Shown here: piece by piece, positions 19,901-56,979 of the stretch
Layout: every line of letters begins with the position of its first letter
How positions within the stretch are numbered: the first letter of the stretch is position 1
Assembly: GCF_016756395.1 (NCBI RefSeq)
Contig: NZ_AP018365.1
Coordinates: 8,497,501 to 8,561,500, forward strand
Source: Streptomyces sp. SN-593
Lineage (GTDB): Bacteria > Actinomycetota > Actinomycetes > Streptomycetales > Streptomycetaceae
Length of the DNA: 64,000 nt
Reading direction: 5' to 3'
Notes under the pieces: generated by a model
Seen by the model: only the letters and a program-made list of their open reading frames with translations
Database searches by the model: none
What the model was told of the DNA's origin: nothing
Made by a program: the position numbers and the translations under genes

Positions 19901-21001
19901 GACCGGCCGCTGACCTCCGTCGTGCACCTCGCCGGCGTCCTCGACGACGCCGTGGTCACCTCCCTCACCGGCGACCGGCTGGACGCGGTCATGCGGCCGA
20001 AGGCCGACGCGGCCTGGAACCTGCACGAACTCACCGCGGACCTCGACCTGGACGCGTTCGTGCTGTTCTCCTCCGCGGCCGCCACCTTCGGCGGCTCCGG
20101 CCAGGGCAACTACGCCGCCGCCAACGCCTTCCTGGACGGCCTCGCCGCGCACCGCAGCGCCGCCGGCCTGGCGGCGACCTCGCTCGACTGGGGCCTGTGG
20201 GCCGAGGCCAGCAGCATGACCGGCGAGCTGACCGAGGGCCAGAAGGGCCGGATCGCCCGCAGCGGCATGGCCCCGCTGCCCGCCGACACCGGCCTGGCCC
20301 TGCTCGACACCGCGGTTCGCCGGGACGAACCGCACCTGGTGACCGCCCTGCTCGACGTGCCCGCCATGCGGGCGAAGGCCGCCCGCGGCGAGCAGGTGCC
20401 CGCCCTGTGGCGCGGCCTGGCCGGCGGCGCGGCCCGCCCGACCGCCGGCGCCGCGCCCGTCGCGGAGGATGTCTCGCTGGTCCGGCAGCTCGGCGGGATG
20501 GCCCCCGAGGAGCGCGACCGGATGCTCACCGAACTCGTCCGCGCGCACGCCGCCGACGTCCTGGGCCACTCCTCGCGCGACGCCGTCGAACCCGGACGGG
20601 CCTTCAAGGACCTCGGGTTCGACTCGCTCACCTCGGTCGAGCTGCGCAACCGCCTCAACCTCGCGACCGGACTGCGGCTCGCGCCCACCCTCGTCTTCGA
20701 CCGGCCGACCTCCGCCGCGATCGCCGAACACCTGCGGGACCTGCTCTTCGCCGACGAGCCGGACACCGCGCGGCCGACGGTCTTCGACGAGCTGAGCCGG
20801 CTCGAGGCCACCCTCGACGACCTCTCGGCCGACCACGAGACCCGCGCCGACGTCACCCGGCGCATGCGGGCGATCCTGTCGCGCTGGATCGACGGCAAGG
20901 GCGCGCCGCAGACCGGTGACGAAGAAGCACCGGTCGACCTCGATCAGGCCACACCCACCGAAGTGTTCGACTTCCTGGACCGAGAGCTTGGTTCCAACTG
21001 A
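4991..21001 (+). CDS. Type I modular PKS, three modules (B1, B2, B3), 5336 aa
   Basis: The start is placed at ATG 4991 because the protein then begins with a class 1a docking helix (MTDEEKLRDYLKQVTAKL) followed by KS1. The open frame extends further upstream, but only inside the previous gene. A weak ribosome site (GGCGAG, 4979-4984) lies 6 bases ahead. Modules: B1 KS-AT-KR-ACP (5090-9745), B2 KS-AT-KR-ACP (9812-14400), B3 KS-AT-DH-ER-KR-ACP (14480-20740), then a C-terminal docking region ending VFDFLDRELGSN. The protein adds three extender units and hands the chain to the next PKS. It ends at TGA 20999-21001, immediately before the next gene. All three KS domains keep Cys-His-His. The first two ATs carry neither of the two common specificity motifs, which links this protein to the unusual-extender genes further down. 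Confidence 0.98.
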   Translation: MTDEEKLRDYLKQVTAKLRQTRQRLREEKERSREPIAIVAMGCRYPGGVRSPEELWNLLESGGDAIGGFPQDRGWDVEGLFDPDPDHPGTSYAVAGGFLQGVGEFDPAFFGISPREALAMDPQQRLLLEVSWEALERAGIDPSSLKGSATGVFAGAFASGYGADLAGTASEGYLMTGVSTSVLSGRVSYTLGLEGPAVTIDTACSSSLVALHLACQALRTGECNLALAGGTTVLSTPAVFIGFSRQRGVSADGRCKSFGAGADGSGWAEGAGMVVLERLSDARRNGHQVLAIVAGSALNQDGASNGLTAPNGPSQQRVIRAALQNAGIGPSDVDVVEAHGSGTSLGDPIEAQAVIAAYGQGRAEDRPLWLGSVKSNIGHSQCAAGAAGIIKTVMSLRNQQLPRTLHVDEPSPLVNWSAGNVKLLKDPVAWPSDGERVRRAGVSAFGISGTNVHIILAEPPAEEPATGGEDDGTDLPKTADGTGSAGGRPVVPVVSGAVPWVVSGRSDAGLRAQAGRLREALVARPGLDARDVGWSLAVSRAVFEHRAVVLDGGADGFAGLGALAGGGELIPAAGVVSGVVSASGTGRSVFVFPGQGAQWVGMGRELLGSSPVFAARLAECGAVLEPLVGWSLVEVVAGSGSGVEGLGSGLSLGSAEVFQPVLWGVLVALAAVWESVGVVPDAVVGHSQGEVAAATVAGVLSLGDAARVVVARSRALSGLGVSGSMVSVVMPESRVRELMAPWGERLSVAAVNGPAAVVVSGEPGAVEEFEGALARARVLRWRLPVVDYVAHAAGADGLEGVLRAELGGIVPGPARVPMFSTVRGGWVEGPELDAGYWFANVRETVRFADAVGALLGEGFRSFVEVSAQPVLTGPVAECAEEAGVELALVTGTVEREDAGARRLVESFARAFVAGLPVDWAAVVGGGELVELPTYPFQRQRFWPEASTVAPAAVMIGGVEERFWASVESGDVAALAQSLSIEDAEGLAELVPALAAWRKGERERSATENWRYRVTWAPVAEPAAGSLTGRWLLVVPEGCDLAGSVEGALSARGAEVVTVEIAAGEPNRTGLAERLAAVTDGDVAGVVSLLALDEAEATGVSQVAAGPTATLALVQALGDAGVDRAPLWVVTRGAVAALPGEAPGSLVQAQVWGMGRVVGLEHPERWGGLVDLPEVFDERAGARLCAVLSGATGDEDQLAIRSTGIVGRRLTRAPRPRMAGEAWAPRGSVLVTGGTGAIGGHVAGWLAERGAPRIVLTSRSGPAASGVAATAARLAQAGSGVGVVACDIADRDQATGLVARIAADGPALTAVLHTAGVVANTAVAETTPDGLRTVLAAKAAGAALLDELTADADLDAFVLFSSIAATWGSGLQPAYAAANASLDALAEDRRSRGLPATSVAWGPWDGGGMTDAEGARYLERRGLKLMDPAALLRVLGEALDTGEARLTVADVDWARFAPAFTMRRPSSLIADLPEVAGAADPDEEEDASGPAGAGERTELGHRLAGLAPTDQERLLVGLVRADAAAVLGHATGDEVEPGRAFSDLGFDSVMAVELRNRLGAVSGLRLPATLLFDYPTPLAVGAYLREQLGGVPAGVSAAELPATVAPDGDPVAVVAMGCRFPGGVRTPEDLWELVASGTDAVSAFPTDRGWDIDAIYHPDPEHPGTSYVRAGGFGQAFGDFDPGFFGISPREALAMDPQQRLLLETSWEAFERAGIDPTALRGSQTGVFVGASPSGYSASLGDLDGHMITGNAASVMSGRISYVLGLQGPAVTVDTACSSALVALHQAAQALRNGECSLALAGGAWVTANPAVFVGFSQTQGLAPDGRCKAFGAGADGMGIGEGVGVLLLERLSDARRNGHDVLAVVRASAVNQDGASNGLTAPNGPSQQRVIRAALAAAGLTGDEVDAVEAHGTGTVLGDPIEAQALLATYGQERSEDHPLWLGSVKSNIGHTQAAAGVAGVIKMVMALRHGVLPRTLHAEEPSPHVDWSAGNVRLLTEPLPWTPEGRPRRAGVSAFGMSGTNVHTILEQAPEPPAAEPDGPATPLVTGVVPWPLTSRTADGLAAQAGRLARLTGAQAPADGDVAWSLATTRSVFEHRAVVLGGEGVDISAAEGVRVLAEGGAAPSVITNAAGDVGKAVFVFPGQGAQWVGMGRELYASSPVFAARLAECAAALAPLVEWSLVDVLLGVEGAPGLETAEVVQPALWAVMVSLAALWEAAGVTPDAVVGHSQGEVAAATVAGVLSLEDGARVVVVRSRALSGLGDGGGMVSVVMPEERVLPLMEPWGDRLSVAAVNAPAATVVSGEARALEEFEAELAKARIMRWRVPETDFVAHSARVEALEPLLAAELAGVTARAGRVPMFSTALSRWLAGEEADAGYWYANVRRTVRFADAVRALAGEGFHTFIEVSPHPTLEAAVADTFDDTGTAVVPVVSGTTHQDSSGAVQLLSVMARAWAKGVPVDWAKVVGGGTRVDLPTYAFQRRRYWPEPAAVRGPGAASPAGEGSSPAAEAEFWSAVENGDLRALGDTLALDGRRSFDEVVPALAAWRRRARERAVTDSWRYRVSWTAVADPDTDRLTGTWLVVTPPRADSPAEPIAAALRGRGAHVVEIEGDTGREVLARRLAAAADDGTGLSGVVSLLALEEAALPGLPEVPAGLAGTLALVQALGDLGFDAPLWALTRGAVATGAGEALTNPLQAQVWGLGRVVALESRDRWGGLIDLPPVLDDRAAARLCGVLAGCGEDQVALRGAGITARRLVHAPRAETAPRAEDTADAWTGRGTALLTGGTGALAAQVADWLAARGTERVVLTSRSGAGAAGAATLAADLAARGTRVEIVACDAAVRGQVAGVLARIGAGGPPLTAVVHTAGTLDDGLLDGLDAHRLASVLAAKALGATHLHELTADLDLDAFVLFSSAAATLGGAGQGNYAAANAYLDALAEHRAGHGLTGVSLAWGPWAGGGVAEANDAVRQRMRRGALPPMEPDLALKVFGHALTGPDSLLAVMDVDWPQFATAPAPFIADLPEVAAAVAESAATPADGNAPAALDKAELAEQLGGMPPAEQERALIELVRTGASAVLGHGSTDTIDADRAFSDLGFDSLTSLEMRQQVSRVTGLRLPATLLFDHPTPAVLARHLRVELFGDAEAVPEAPAAPAAPTPAAATGDDPVVIVAMGCRYPGDVRDPDGFWRMLATGTDAIGDFPRDREWPLDQLYDADSSREGTSYVRGGGFVHEAPDFDAAFFGISPREALAMDPQQRVLLEVSWEALERAGFDPRALRGTRTGVFVGGATSNYGAGLQTALQGSGGLEGHLMTGNATSVLSGRVSYALGLEGPAVTVDTACSSSLVTLHLAAQALRNGECDLALAGGVTIMATPGDLVSFSRQRGLAADGRSKAFSASADGMGMAEGVGMLVVERLSDARRNGHRVLAVVRGSAVNQDGASNGLTAPNGPSQQRVIRAALASAGLTAADVDAVEAHGTGTELGDPIEAQALMATYGQGRGEQRPLWLGSVKSNIGHTQAAAGAAGLMKMVLALQHAELPRTLHADEPSPHIDWTAGNVRLLTEPREWPADGDRPRRAGVSSFGISGTNAHVLLEEAPAQDASEPAREPVPGVLPGTTAVPWVVSGRTDAALRDQAGRLRELVVARPETGAREVGWSLASSRSVLEYRAVVVEGRAEGLAAVATGQPASGVVTSGGVAAGRGRVGFVFAGQGSQRAGMAAGLYAASPVFAVAFDRVCGLLGSHLDVPLREVVLDGVEGDGRADLTVFAQAGLFALQVGLVEVLKAAGVRPAAVAGHSVGEVAAAYVAGVLSLEDACALVAGRGRVMQALPEGGAMASIAVSEAEVRAEIGERADVGIAAVNGPAAVVVSGERDAVDAVAGVFAGRGVRVRSLRVSHAFHSHRMDPALDELARIAGGLTYGQAGVPWVSTSTGAVVESCDGSYWAEQARGAVRYADAVTAMAGLDVDVFLEIGPDGTLSTLGTETAPDAEFVSLQRPGHDAAQAFVTGLGRAWVRGAEVDWAALIGTADRVELPTYAFQSRRFWPVPVPRRQDAASVGLDTTGHPLLAAAVGLAAGGGLILTGALSPAAQPWLPDHAVGGSVLLPGTAFVEMAVRAGDLAGCGRLDELTLESPLPLPGGSRSVQVQVVVGEPDRDGCRGMEIHSRPADADGAAEWTRHATGRLAPSGAADRPEELAVWPPQGATPVPMDGFYDRLVGDGYAYGPTFRGLTAVWRRGEEVFAEIALPEQAAADAAAYGLHPALLDAALHASMLAGPVVKEAGPGEILLPFAWQGVSLHASGAAALRVRLTRDAHGDGLALDVADAAGAPVLTVASMVSLPVPATRLGAAAGPATPEGLFAVDWTPIGGDAPAGRVVLVGPDPYGLAAAGTGGTGGLPGSGSGAEAPAPGIAGTHPDLDALAAAVAAGEPVPDVVLACAGMPPAGGGDVAASARAAAGQALSLVQRWLAADDLAAARLVLVTRGAVATGPGEDVTDMGGAALWGLVRSAQSENPERLVLADLPADGTGGADTLLAALGAAEPELAVRAGVVHARRLARPAAGLIPPSTGAWRLEAVARGTLDGLALVEHPPAERPLDPGEIRVAVRAAGVNFRDVMATLDLLPLDRDPDGGLLGSEVAGVVTEVGSDAGDVAVGDRVMGMLTGGAGPVAVLDARLAAPVPAGLTFAQGAAIPVAFATAWYGLVDLARARRGQKVLIHAAAGGVGMAAVAIARHLGLEVYATASPAKWGALTAAGLDEAHLASSRDARFEERFLAATGGAGVDLVLNALAGELTDASLRLLRAGGEFVEMGKTDIRDAEQIASAHPGVRYRAFSTGEAGPDRLAEILAEVTALLATGQLAAPPVRCWDIRRAPDALRFMSQARHVGKIVLTVPAAPRPAGTVLLTGGTGTLAGLVAQHLADSGRAGRLVLASRSGPAAAGVPALAARLAGSGAGTSVVSCDSVDRATLSGLLDGLPSDRPLTSVVHLAGVLDDAVVTSLTGDRLDAVMRPKADAAWNLHELTADLDLDAFVLFSSAAATFGGSGQGNYAAANAFLDGLAAHRSAAGLAATSLDWGLWAEASSMTGELTEGQKGRIARSGMAPLPADTGLALLDTAVRRDEPHLVTALLDVPAMRAKAARGEQVPALWRGLAGGAARPTAGAAPVAEDVSLVRQLGGMAPEERDRMLTELVRAHAADVLGHSSRDAVEPGRAFKDLGFDSLTSVELRNRLNLATGLRLAPTLVFDRPTSAAIAEHLRDLLFADEPDTARPTVFDELSRLEATLDDLSADHETRADVTRRMRAILSRWIDGKGAPQTGDEEAPVDLDQATPTEVFDFLDRELGSN
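5090..9745 (+). other. PKS module B1: KS-AT(atypical, YVAH)-KR(A-type)-ACP
   Basis: The KS has TACSSSL (Cys 5600-5602). Its EAHGTGT motif reads EAHGSGT, a mild change that keeps the His. The AT has GHSQGE (Ser 7049-7051), but the specificity loop reads VDYVAHAAGAD (YVAH 7352-7363) instead of YASH or HAFH. It groups by eye with the ATs of B2 and D3. A dimerisation element (ERFWASVESGD ... AAWRKGERE) precedes the KR. The KR lacks LDD (VVANTAVAE there) and has Trp in ATWGSGLQPAY (9086-9088), so it is A-type (L-alcohol), probably A1 because no His replaces the Gln. Its Tyr is at 9110-9112. The ACP reads GFDSV (Ser 9629-9631). Predicted outcome: a special substituent at C16, hydroxyl at C17. This is the only A-type KR seen in the window. 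Confidence 0.88.
9812..14400 (+). other. PKS module B2: KS-AT(atypical, FVAH)-KR(B-type)-ACP
   Basis: The KS has TACSSAL (Cys 10316-10318), EAHGTGT and IGHTQ. The AT has GHSQGE and a loop TDFVAHSARVE (FVAH 11978-11989), again neither YASH nor HAFH. It shares the preceding MRWRVP segment with the D3 AT. A dimerisation element (EFWSAVENGD ... AAWRRRARE) and KR follow, with TGGTGALAAQV, LDD (13598-13606) and the Tyr in GNYAAANA (13769-13771), so it is an active B-type. The ACP Ser is in GFDSL (14282-14284). Predicted outcome: a special substituent at C14 and a hydroxyl at C15. B1 and B2 in tandem with the same unusual AT type resembles the two adjacent methoxymalonyl modules known from FK520-type synthases. 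Confidence 0.88.
14480..20740 (+). other. PKS module B3: KS-AT(malonyl)-DH-ER-KR-ACP, fully reducing
   Basis: The KS has TACSSSL (Cys 15005-15007). The AT has GHSVGE and HAFH (16667-16678), so malonyl. DH about 17165-18020, with catalytic His in DHAVGGSVLLPG (17264-17266) and Asp in HPALLDAALH (17768-17770). ER about 18707-19640, with GVNFRDV and nucleotide-binding HAAAGGVGMAAV near 19121. The segment where the other active ERs here read LGMYPG instead reads LDLLPLDRDPDGG, slightly longer and without the Tyr, so this ER is of a different lineage. KR about 19667-20220 has TGGTGTLAG, LDD and NYAAANA. The ACP reads GFDSL (Ser 20624-20626). Predicted outcome: a CH2 at C13 and an unsubstituted C12. 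Confidence 0.92.
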
Positions 21002-21002
21002 T

Positions 21003-21008
21003 GAGAGA
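21003..21008 (+). promoter_or_regulatory. Ribosome binding site deciding the start of the two-module PKS
   Basis: GAGAGA lies 7 bases before ATG 21016. An in-frame ATG at 21001 overlaps the stop of the previous gene but has no well-spaced site. From 21016 the protein aligns residue for residue with the docking helix of the upstream PKS (EKLxxYLK register). Confidence 0.6.
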
Positions 21009-21015
21009 ACAAGAC

Positions 21016-33798
<12,783 letters not shown>

Positions 33799-33819
33799 TG
33801 TCGACGCCGATCACCACGT

Positions 33820-33823
33820 GGAG
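33820..33823 (+). promoter_or_regulatory. Ribosome binding site deciding the start of the TE-bearing PKS
   Basis: GGAG lies 6 bases before ATG 33830. Alternatives are a GTG at 33818, which overlaps this site, and an ATG at 33836, which is 12 bases away. ATG 33830 has the best spacing and still gives the full docking helix. Confidence 0.6.
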
Positions 33824-33829
33824 CGCACG

Positions 33830-53564
<19,735 letters not shown>

Positions 53565-53566
<2 letters not shown>

Positions 53567-53570
53567 GGAG
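53565..53570 (+). promoter_or_regulatory. Ribosome binding site overlapping the PKS stop codon
   Basis: GAGGAG begins inside the TGA of the TE-bearing PKS and lies 4 bases before ATG 53575. This suggests that the first accessory gene is translationally coupled to the PKS. Confidence 0.7.
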
Positions 53571-53574
53571 CACC

Positions 53575-54438
53575 ATGGGAACCGACTACACCGCGCACCG
53601 TCTCGCCGTCATCGGCGCCGGGGTGATGGGGACGAACATCTCCACGCTCGCCCTCGGCCACGGCGTCCCGGTCACGCTCGTCGACCTCGACGACGCCGTG
53701 CTCGCCCAGGCGCGCACGACGATCAGGCAGAAGCTGCGGCACGCCGCGCTCGTCGGCGCGCTGCCCGACCGGCCGCAGGCCGAGCTGACCACCACCACGT
53801 CCCTCGCCGACATCGCCGACGCCACCAGCGTCGTCGAGGCGGTCGTGGAGATCGCCGAGACCAAGTACAAGGTGCTGGCCGAGGCGTCCTCGCTGGTCCG
53901 CCCCGGCACGACGCTGATCTCCAACACCTCCTGCATCTCGATCGACGAGATGGCCGCCCACGTGGCGCGCCCGGAGGAACTGGTCGGCACGCACTTCATG
54001 AACCCCTCGTACATGATCAAGATGGTCGAGGTGATCCGCGGCAGCGCCACCAGCGACGCCGTGCTCGCGGGCGTGGGCGACCTGCTCACGGTGCTCGGCC
54101 GCCAGTCGCTGGTCATCAACGACTCGACCGGCTTCGTGATCAACCGCCTGCTGCACCCCCTGATCAACACCGCCGCCATGCTCGTCCAGGAGGGCGTCGC
54201 CTCGGTGGAGGTCGTCGACGGCCTGCTCGAAGGCTGCCTCGGCCACGCGACCGGCCCGCTGCGCACCGGCGACCTCATCGGCCTGGACAACCTCGTCGAC
54301 TCCCTCCAGGTGCTCTACGAGCGCCGCGGCGACGAGAGCTGCAAGCCCTGCGACCTCCTGCTGGAGAAGGTCCGCGAGGGCCACCACGGCCGGAAGACCG
54401 GCCGCGGCTTCTACGACTACGGAAAGGTGGCGTCGTGA
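53575..54438 (+). CDS. fkbK: 3-hydroxyacyl-ACP dehydrogenase, methoxymalonyl-ACP pathway (FkbK-like), 287 aa
   Basis: NAD-dependent dehydrogenase of the 3-hydroxyacyl-CoA dehydrogenase family. The N-terminal Rossmann motif GAGVMG is at residues 14-19. The catalytic pair is His140 (GTHFMNP) and Glu152 (MVEVI), 12 residues apart as in the family. The C-terminal helical domain has NRLLHPLINTAAMLV. Length is normal. In the FK520 and ansamitocin pathways this enzyme oxidises glyceryl-ACP towards the 2-hydroxymalonyl semialdehyde-ACP stage. It is followed by the ACP, acyl dehydrogenase and FkbH-type genes in the usual grouping, which supports that role over a fatty-acid one. Its stop overlaps the GTG of the ACP gene by 4 bases. 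The symbol is by homology to the FK520 cluster. Confidence 0.92.
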   Translation: MGTDYTAHRLAVIGAGVMGTNISTLALGHGVPVTLVDLDDAVLAQARTTIRQKLRHAALVGALPDRPQAELTTTTSLADIADATSVVEAVVEIAETKYKVLAEASSLVRPGTTLISNTSCISIDEMAAHVARPEELVGTHFMNPSYMIKMVEVIRGSATSDAVLAGVGDLLTVLGRQSLVINDSTGFVINRLLHPLINTAAMLVQEGVASVEVVDGLLEGCLGHATGPLRTGDLIGLDNLVDSLQVLYERRGDESCKPCDLLLEKVREGHHGRKTGRGFYDYGKVAS

Positions 54439-54722
54439 CCGCCGACCAGACCCTCTCCCCGCCGACCGCCGAGCAGATCCGGGAGGCCCTCGGCGGCTTC
54501 CTCCGGGAACGCGTGCAGAGCGAGGTGGCCCCCGACCAGGACCTGTTCAAGTCCGGTCTGGTCTCCTCGATGTTCGCCATGCAACTCGTGGTGCACCTGG
54601 AGGAGCAGTACGACATCGCGATCGTCGGCCCCGACCTCAAGCTCGACAGCTTCCGCACCATCGACGCGATGACCGAGCTGGTGCTGCGGCTGACCGCCGC
54701 GAAGGAGGCCGGCGGTGTCTGA
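54435..54722 (+). CDS. fkbJ: Discrete acyl carrier protein for hydroxy/methoxymalonyl-ACP (FkbJ-like), 95 aa
   Basis: Small free-standing ACP starting at GTG 54435 inside the previous stop (GTGA overlap). The phosphopantetheine attachment Ser44 is in the motif LFKSGLVSSMFAMQLV. The residue before the Ser is Val rather than the Asp of PKS-internal ACPs (GLVSS against GFDSL), as I recall from FkbJ-type carriers. It carries the glyceryl unit while that is oxidised to hydroxymalonyl, and then delivers the extender to an AT of the PKS. It overlaps the acyl dehydrogenase gene by 8 bases, so translation is probably coupled and stoichiometric. Confidence 0.92.
   Translation: MTADQTLSPPTAEQIREALGGFLRERVQSEVAPDQDLFKSGLVSSMFAMQLVVHLEEQYDIAIVGPDLKLDSFRTIDAMTELVLRLTAAKEAGGV
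54702..54708 (+). promoter_or_regulatory. Ribosome binding site inside the ACP gene for the acyl dehydrogenase
   Basis: AAGGAGG, a near-consensus site within the ACP coding region, lies 6 bases before GTG 54715. It fixes that start. Confidence 0.75.
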
Positions 54723-55833
54723 CCTGCTCGCCACCGAACTGGCGGAACTGCGCGCGCTCGTCGGCGACCAGCCCGAGGCGTGGGACCTGGCCGGCGAGCT
54801 GCCCGTCGCGCTGCTGCGCAAGGCCGGCGAGCGGGGCCTGCTGTGCGCCGAGGTGCCCGCCTCCTACGGCGGCCTCGGTGCCTCCAGCGCCGACAACGGC
54901 GAGTTCACCGCGTCCGTCGGTGCCCTGTGCAGCTCGCTGCGCAGCATCATGACCTCGCAGGGCATCGCCGCCTGGACCATCCAGCGGATCGGCGACCGCG
55001 AGCAGCGCCGCCGCTTCCTCGCGGAGCTGACCGGCGGCAAGCTCGCCGCCGTCGCCTTCAGCGAACCCGGCGCCGGCAGCGACCTGTCCGCCATGCGGGC
55101 CCGTATCACCCCCGAGGGCGACACGGTCGTCCTGGACGGGCAGAAGAAGTGGATCACCGGCGCGAAGTACGCCGACGTGATCCTCGTCCTCGCCCGGCAG
55201 GGCGACGACGCCGCGTTCGCCGTCGTGCCGGCCGACGCCCCCGGCGTGACCATCGAGCCGGTGCCCGCACCCATGGGCTGCCGCGCGGCCGGGCACAGCG
55301 ACGTGCGCTTCGACCAGGTGCGCCTGCCCGCCTCCGCGGTCCTCGCCGGCGGCGGCCAGTCGCTGCCGCTGCTCTTCACCACCGCGCTGTCCTACGGCCG
55401 GATGTCCGTCGCGTGGGGCTGCCTCGGCATCGTCCGGGCCTGCCTGCACGCCGCCACCGCGCACGCCCGCAGCCGCGAGCAGGGCGGCAAGCGGCTCGCC
55501 GACCACCAGCTCGTCGCCCGTCACCTGGCCTCGCTCGTGGTCGCCGAGCAGATCAGCGCCCGCGCCTGCGAGCACGCCAGCCGCCGATGGGACGCCAACT
55601 CCGCGGACCTGGTGGTCTCCGCCGTCACCGCCAAGCACGTCGCCGCCGGCCAGGCCGCCCGGGCCGCCGCCACCGCGGTGCAGGTGCTCGCGTCCGCCGG
55701 CGCGACGGACGGCCACACCGTGGCCAGGGCGTACCGCGACGCCAAGCTCATGGAGATCATCGAGGGCAGCAACGAGATCTGCGAGCTGATCCTCGCCGAG
55801 CACGCCCTCACCGCAGTACCCGACACCGAGTGA
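54715..55833 (+). CDS. fkbI: Acyl-CoA dehydrogenase-like oxidase of the methoxymalonyl-ACP pathway (FkbI-like), 372 aa
   Basis: FAD-dependent acyl-CoA dehydrogenase fold of normal length. The flavin/substrate motif AFSEPGAGSDLSAM is in the first third, followed by KKWITGAKYADV. The likely catalytic base Glu350 is in IIEGSNEI, the family's usual C-terminal position. In methoxymalonyl-ACP pathways this enzyme takes part in the two-step oxidation of glyceryl-ACP to hydroxymalonyl-ACP together with the FkbK-type enzyme. The start GTG 54715 has a near-consensus ribosome site, and the 8-base overlap with the ACP gene suggests tight coupling. The alternative, a plain lipid beta-oxidation enzyme, is unlikely in this gene neighbourhood. 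Confidence 0.92.
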   Translation: MSDLLATELAELRALVGDQPEAWDLAGELPVALLRKAGERGLLCAEVPASYGGLGASSADNGEFTASVGALCSSLRSIMTSQGIAAWTIQRIGDREQRRRFLAELTGGKLAAVAFSEPGAGSDLSAMRARITPEGDTVVLDGQKKWITGAKYADVILVLARQGDDAAFAVVPADAPGVTIEPVPAPMGCRAAGHSDVRFDQVRLPASAVLAGGGQSLPLLFTTALSYGRMSVAWGCLGIVRACLHAATAHARSREQGGKRLADHQLVARHLASLVVAEQISARACEHASRRWDANSADLVVSAVTAKHVAAGQAARAAATAVQVLASAGATDGHTVARAYRDAKLMEIIEGSNEICELILAEHALTAVPDTE

Positions 55834-55854
55834 ACGTACGACACCCGAGTTACT

Positions 55855-55860
55855 GAGGAG
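55855..55860 (+). promoter_or_regulatory. Ribosome binding site for the FkbH-like gene
   Basis: GAGGAG lies 6 bases before GTG 55867, in a 33-base spacer after the acyl dehydrogenase stop. Confidence 0.75.
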
Positions 55861-55866
55861 ACCCTC

Positions 55867-56979
55867 GTGGCCGACAAGCCGGCTCTCGTCAAGTGCCTTG
55901 TCTGGGACCTGGACAACACACTGTGGCAGGGCACCATCCTGGAGGACGGTGAGGTGGTCCTCCCCGACGGGATCAAGGACCTGATCACCACCCTGGACTC
56001 CCGCGGGGTGCTCCAGTCGATCGCCAGCAAGAACGACTTCGACCTCGCCTGGGGCCGCCTGGAGAGCCTCGGCCTGGCCGAGTACTTCGTGCACCCCGCC
56101 ATCGGCTGGGGCCGCAAGTCCGACTCGGTCAGGGACATCGCGGAGAAGCTCAACTTCGCGCTGCCGACCATCGCGTTCATCGACGACCAGCCCACCGAGC
56201 GCGCCGAGGTCAGCTACACGCTGCCCGACGTCCGCTGCTACCCCGCGGAGGACGCGCTGAGCCTGGCCGACCTGCCGGAGTTCAGCCCGGAGGTCGTCAC
56301 CGTCGACGCGCGCCGCCGCCGGGAGATGTACCAGGCGGGCTTCCGCCGCAACGCCGAGCAGGAGGCGTTCAACGGCCCCGACGAGGACTTCCTGCGCTCG
56401 CTCGACCTGGTGATGGACATCAAGCGCGCCGACCAGGAGGACCTGTCCCGGGTCGAGGAACTGACCCTGCGCACCAGCCAGATGAACGCCACCGGCGTGC
56501 ACTACTCCGACGAGGTGCTGCGCAGCCTGCTGACCGACCAGGACAACGAGGTCATCACGGTGACCCTCACCGACCGGTTCGGTCCGCACGGAGCCGTCGG
56601 CGTCATGCTGATCGGGTACCACCCCGGGGCCTGGCACCTGAAGCTGCTCGCCACCTCCTGCCGGGTCGTCACCTTCGGTGCCGGCGCGGTCCTGCTGAAC
56701 TGGCTCGTCGACCAGGCGGCGCGCGCGGGCGTGCACCTGGTGGCCGACTTCCGGCCCACCGACCGCAACCGCATGATGGACATCGCCTACCGGTTCGCCG
56801 GCTTCGCGGAGCAGCCCTGCGACTGCCTCGCCGACCTTCCGCAGCTCGCCGACGAGGACGCCGACATCCAGCGTCTGCACCTCGTCGCGGAACGCCGCGG
56901 CGAGTCGACCACGATGACGGTCACCGCACCCGCGCTGGCCGACGACCGCGCGGCGGAAGGTGTGGGGTCCGCAATATGA
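55867..56979 (+). CDS. fkbH: FkbH-like HAD-family glyceryl transferase/phosphatase, 370 aa
   Basis: HAD superfamily enzyme with the nucleophile motif DLDNT (Asp14 and Asp16 in VWDLDNTLWQG), the second motif in IASKND and the third acidic motif in IDDQPTERAEV. A C-terminal acyltransferase-like half follows (LRTSQMNATG, then DRFGPHGAVGV and LLNWLVDQAARAGV). In this family the protein takes the glyceryl unit from 1,3-bisphosphoglycerate, removes the phosphate and loads it on the discrete ACP. This is the first step of methoxymalonyl-ACP synthesis and of some tetronates. The presence of the FkbK- and FkbI-type partners argues for the extender-unit role. Its TGA (56977-56979) overlaps the ATG of the following PKS gene by 3 bases. 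Confidence 0.94.
   Translation: MADKPALVKCLVWDLDNTLWQGTILEDGEVVLPDGIKDLITTLDSRGVLQSIASKNDFDLAWGRLESLGLAEYFVHPAIGWGRKSDSVRDIAEKLNFALPTIAFIDDQPTERAEVSYTLPDVRCYPAEDALSLADLPEFSPEVVTVDARRRREMYQAGFRRNAEQEAFNGPDEDFLRSLDLVMDIKRADQEDLSRVEELTLRTSQMNATGVHYSDEVLRSLLTDQDNEVITVTLTDRFGPHGAVGVMLIGYHPGAWHLKLLATSCRVVTFGAGAVLLNWLVDQAARAGVHLVADFRPTDRNRMMDIAYRFAGFAEQPCDCLADLPQLADEDADIQRLHLVAERRGESTTMTVTAPALADDRAAEGVGSAI

Noticed and set aside
5759..20836. A minus-strand open frame of 5025 codons, and other very long antisense frames (for example 20944-28839, 41873-53518, 56787-63914)
   Set aside because: They lie exactly opposite PKS codons with G/C at the third position, which removes stop codons from that antisense frame. 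The translations are Arg/His/Gly-rich low complexity with no domain motifs.
55834..55866. A possible promoter in the spacer before the FkbH-like gene
   Set aside because: Only 33 bases long, with a ribosome site but no convincing -35/-10 pair.
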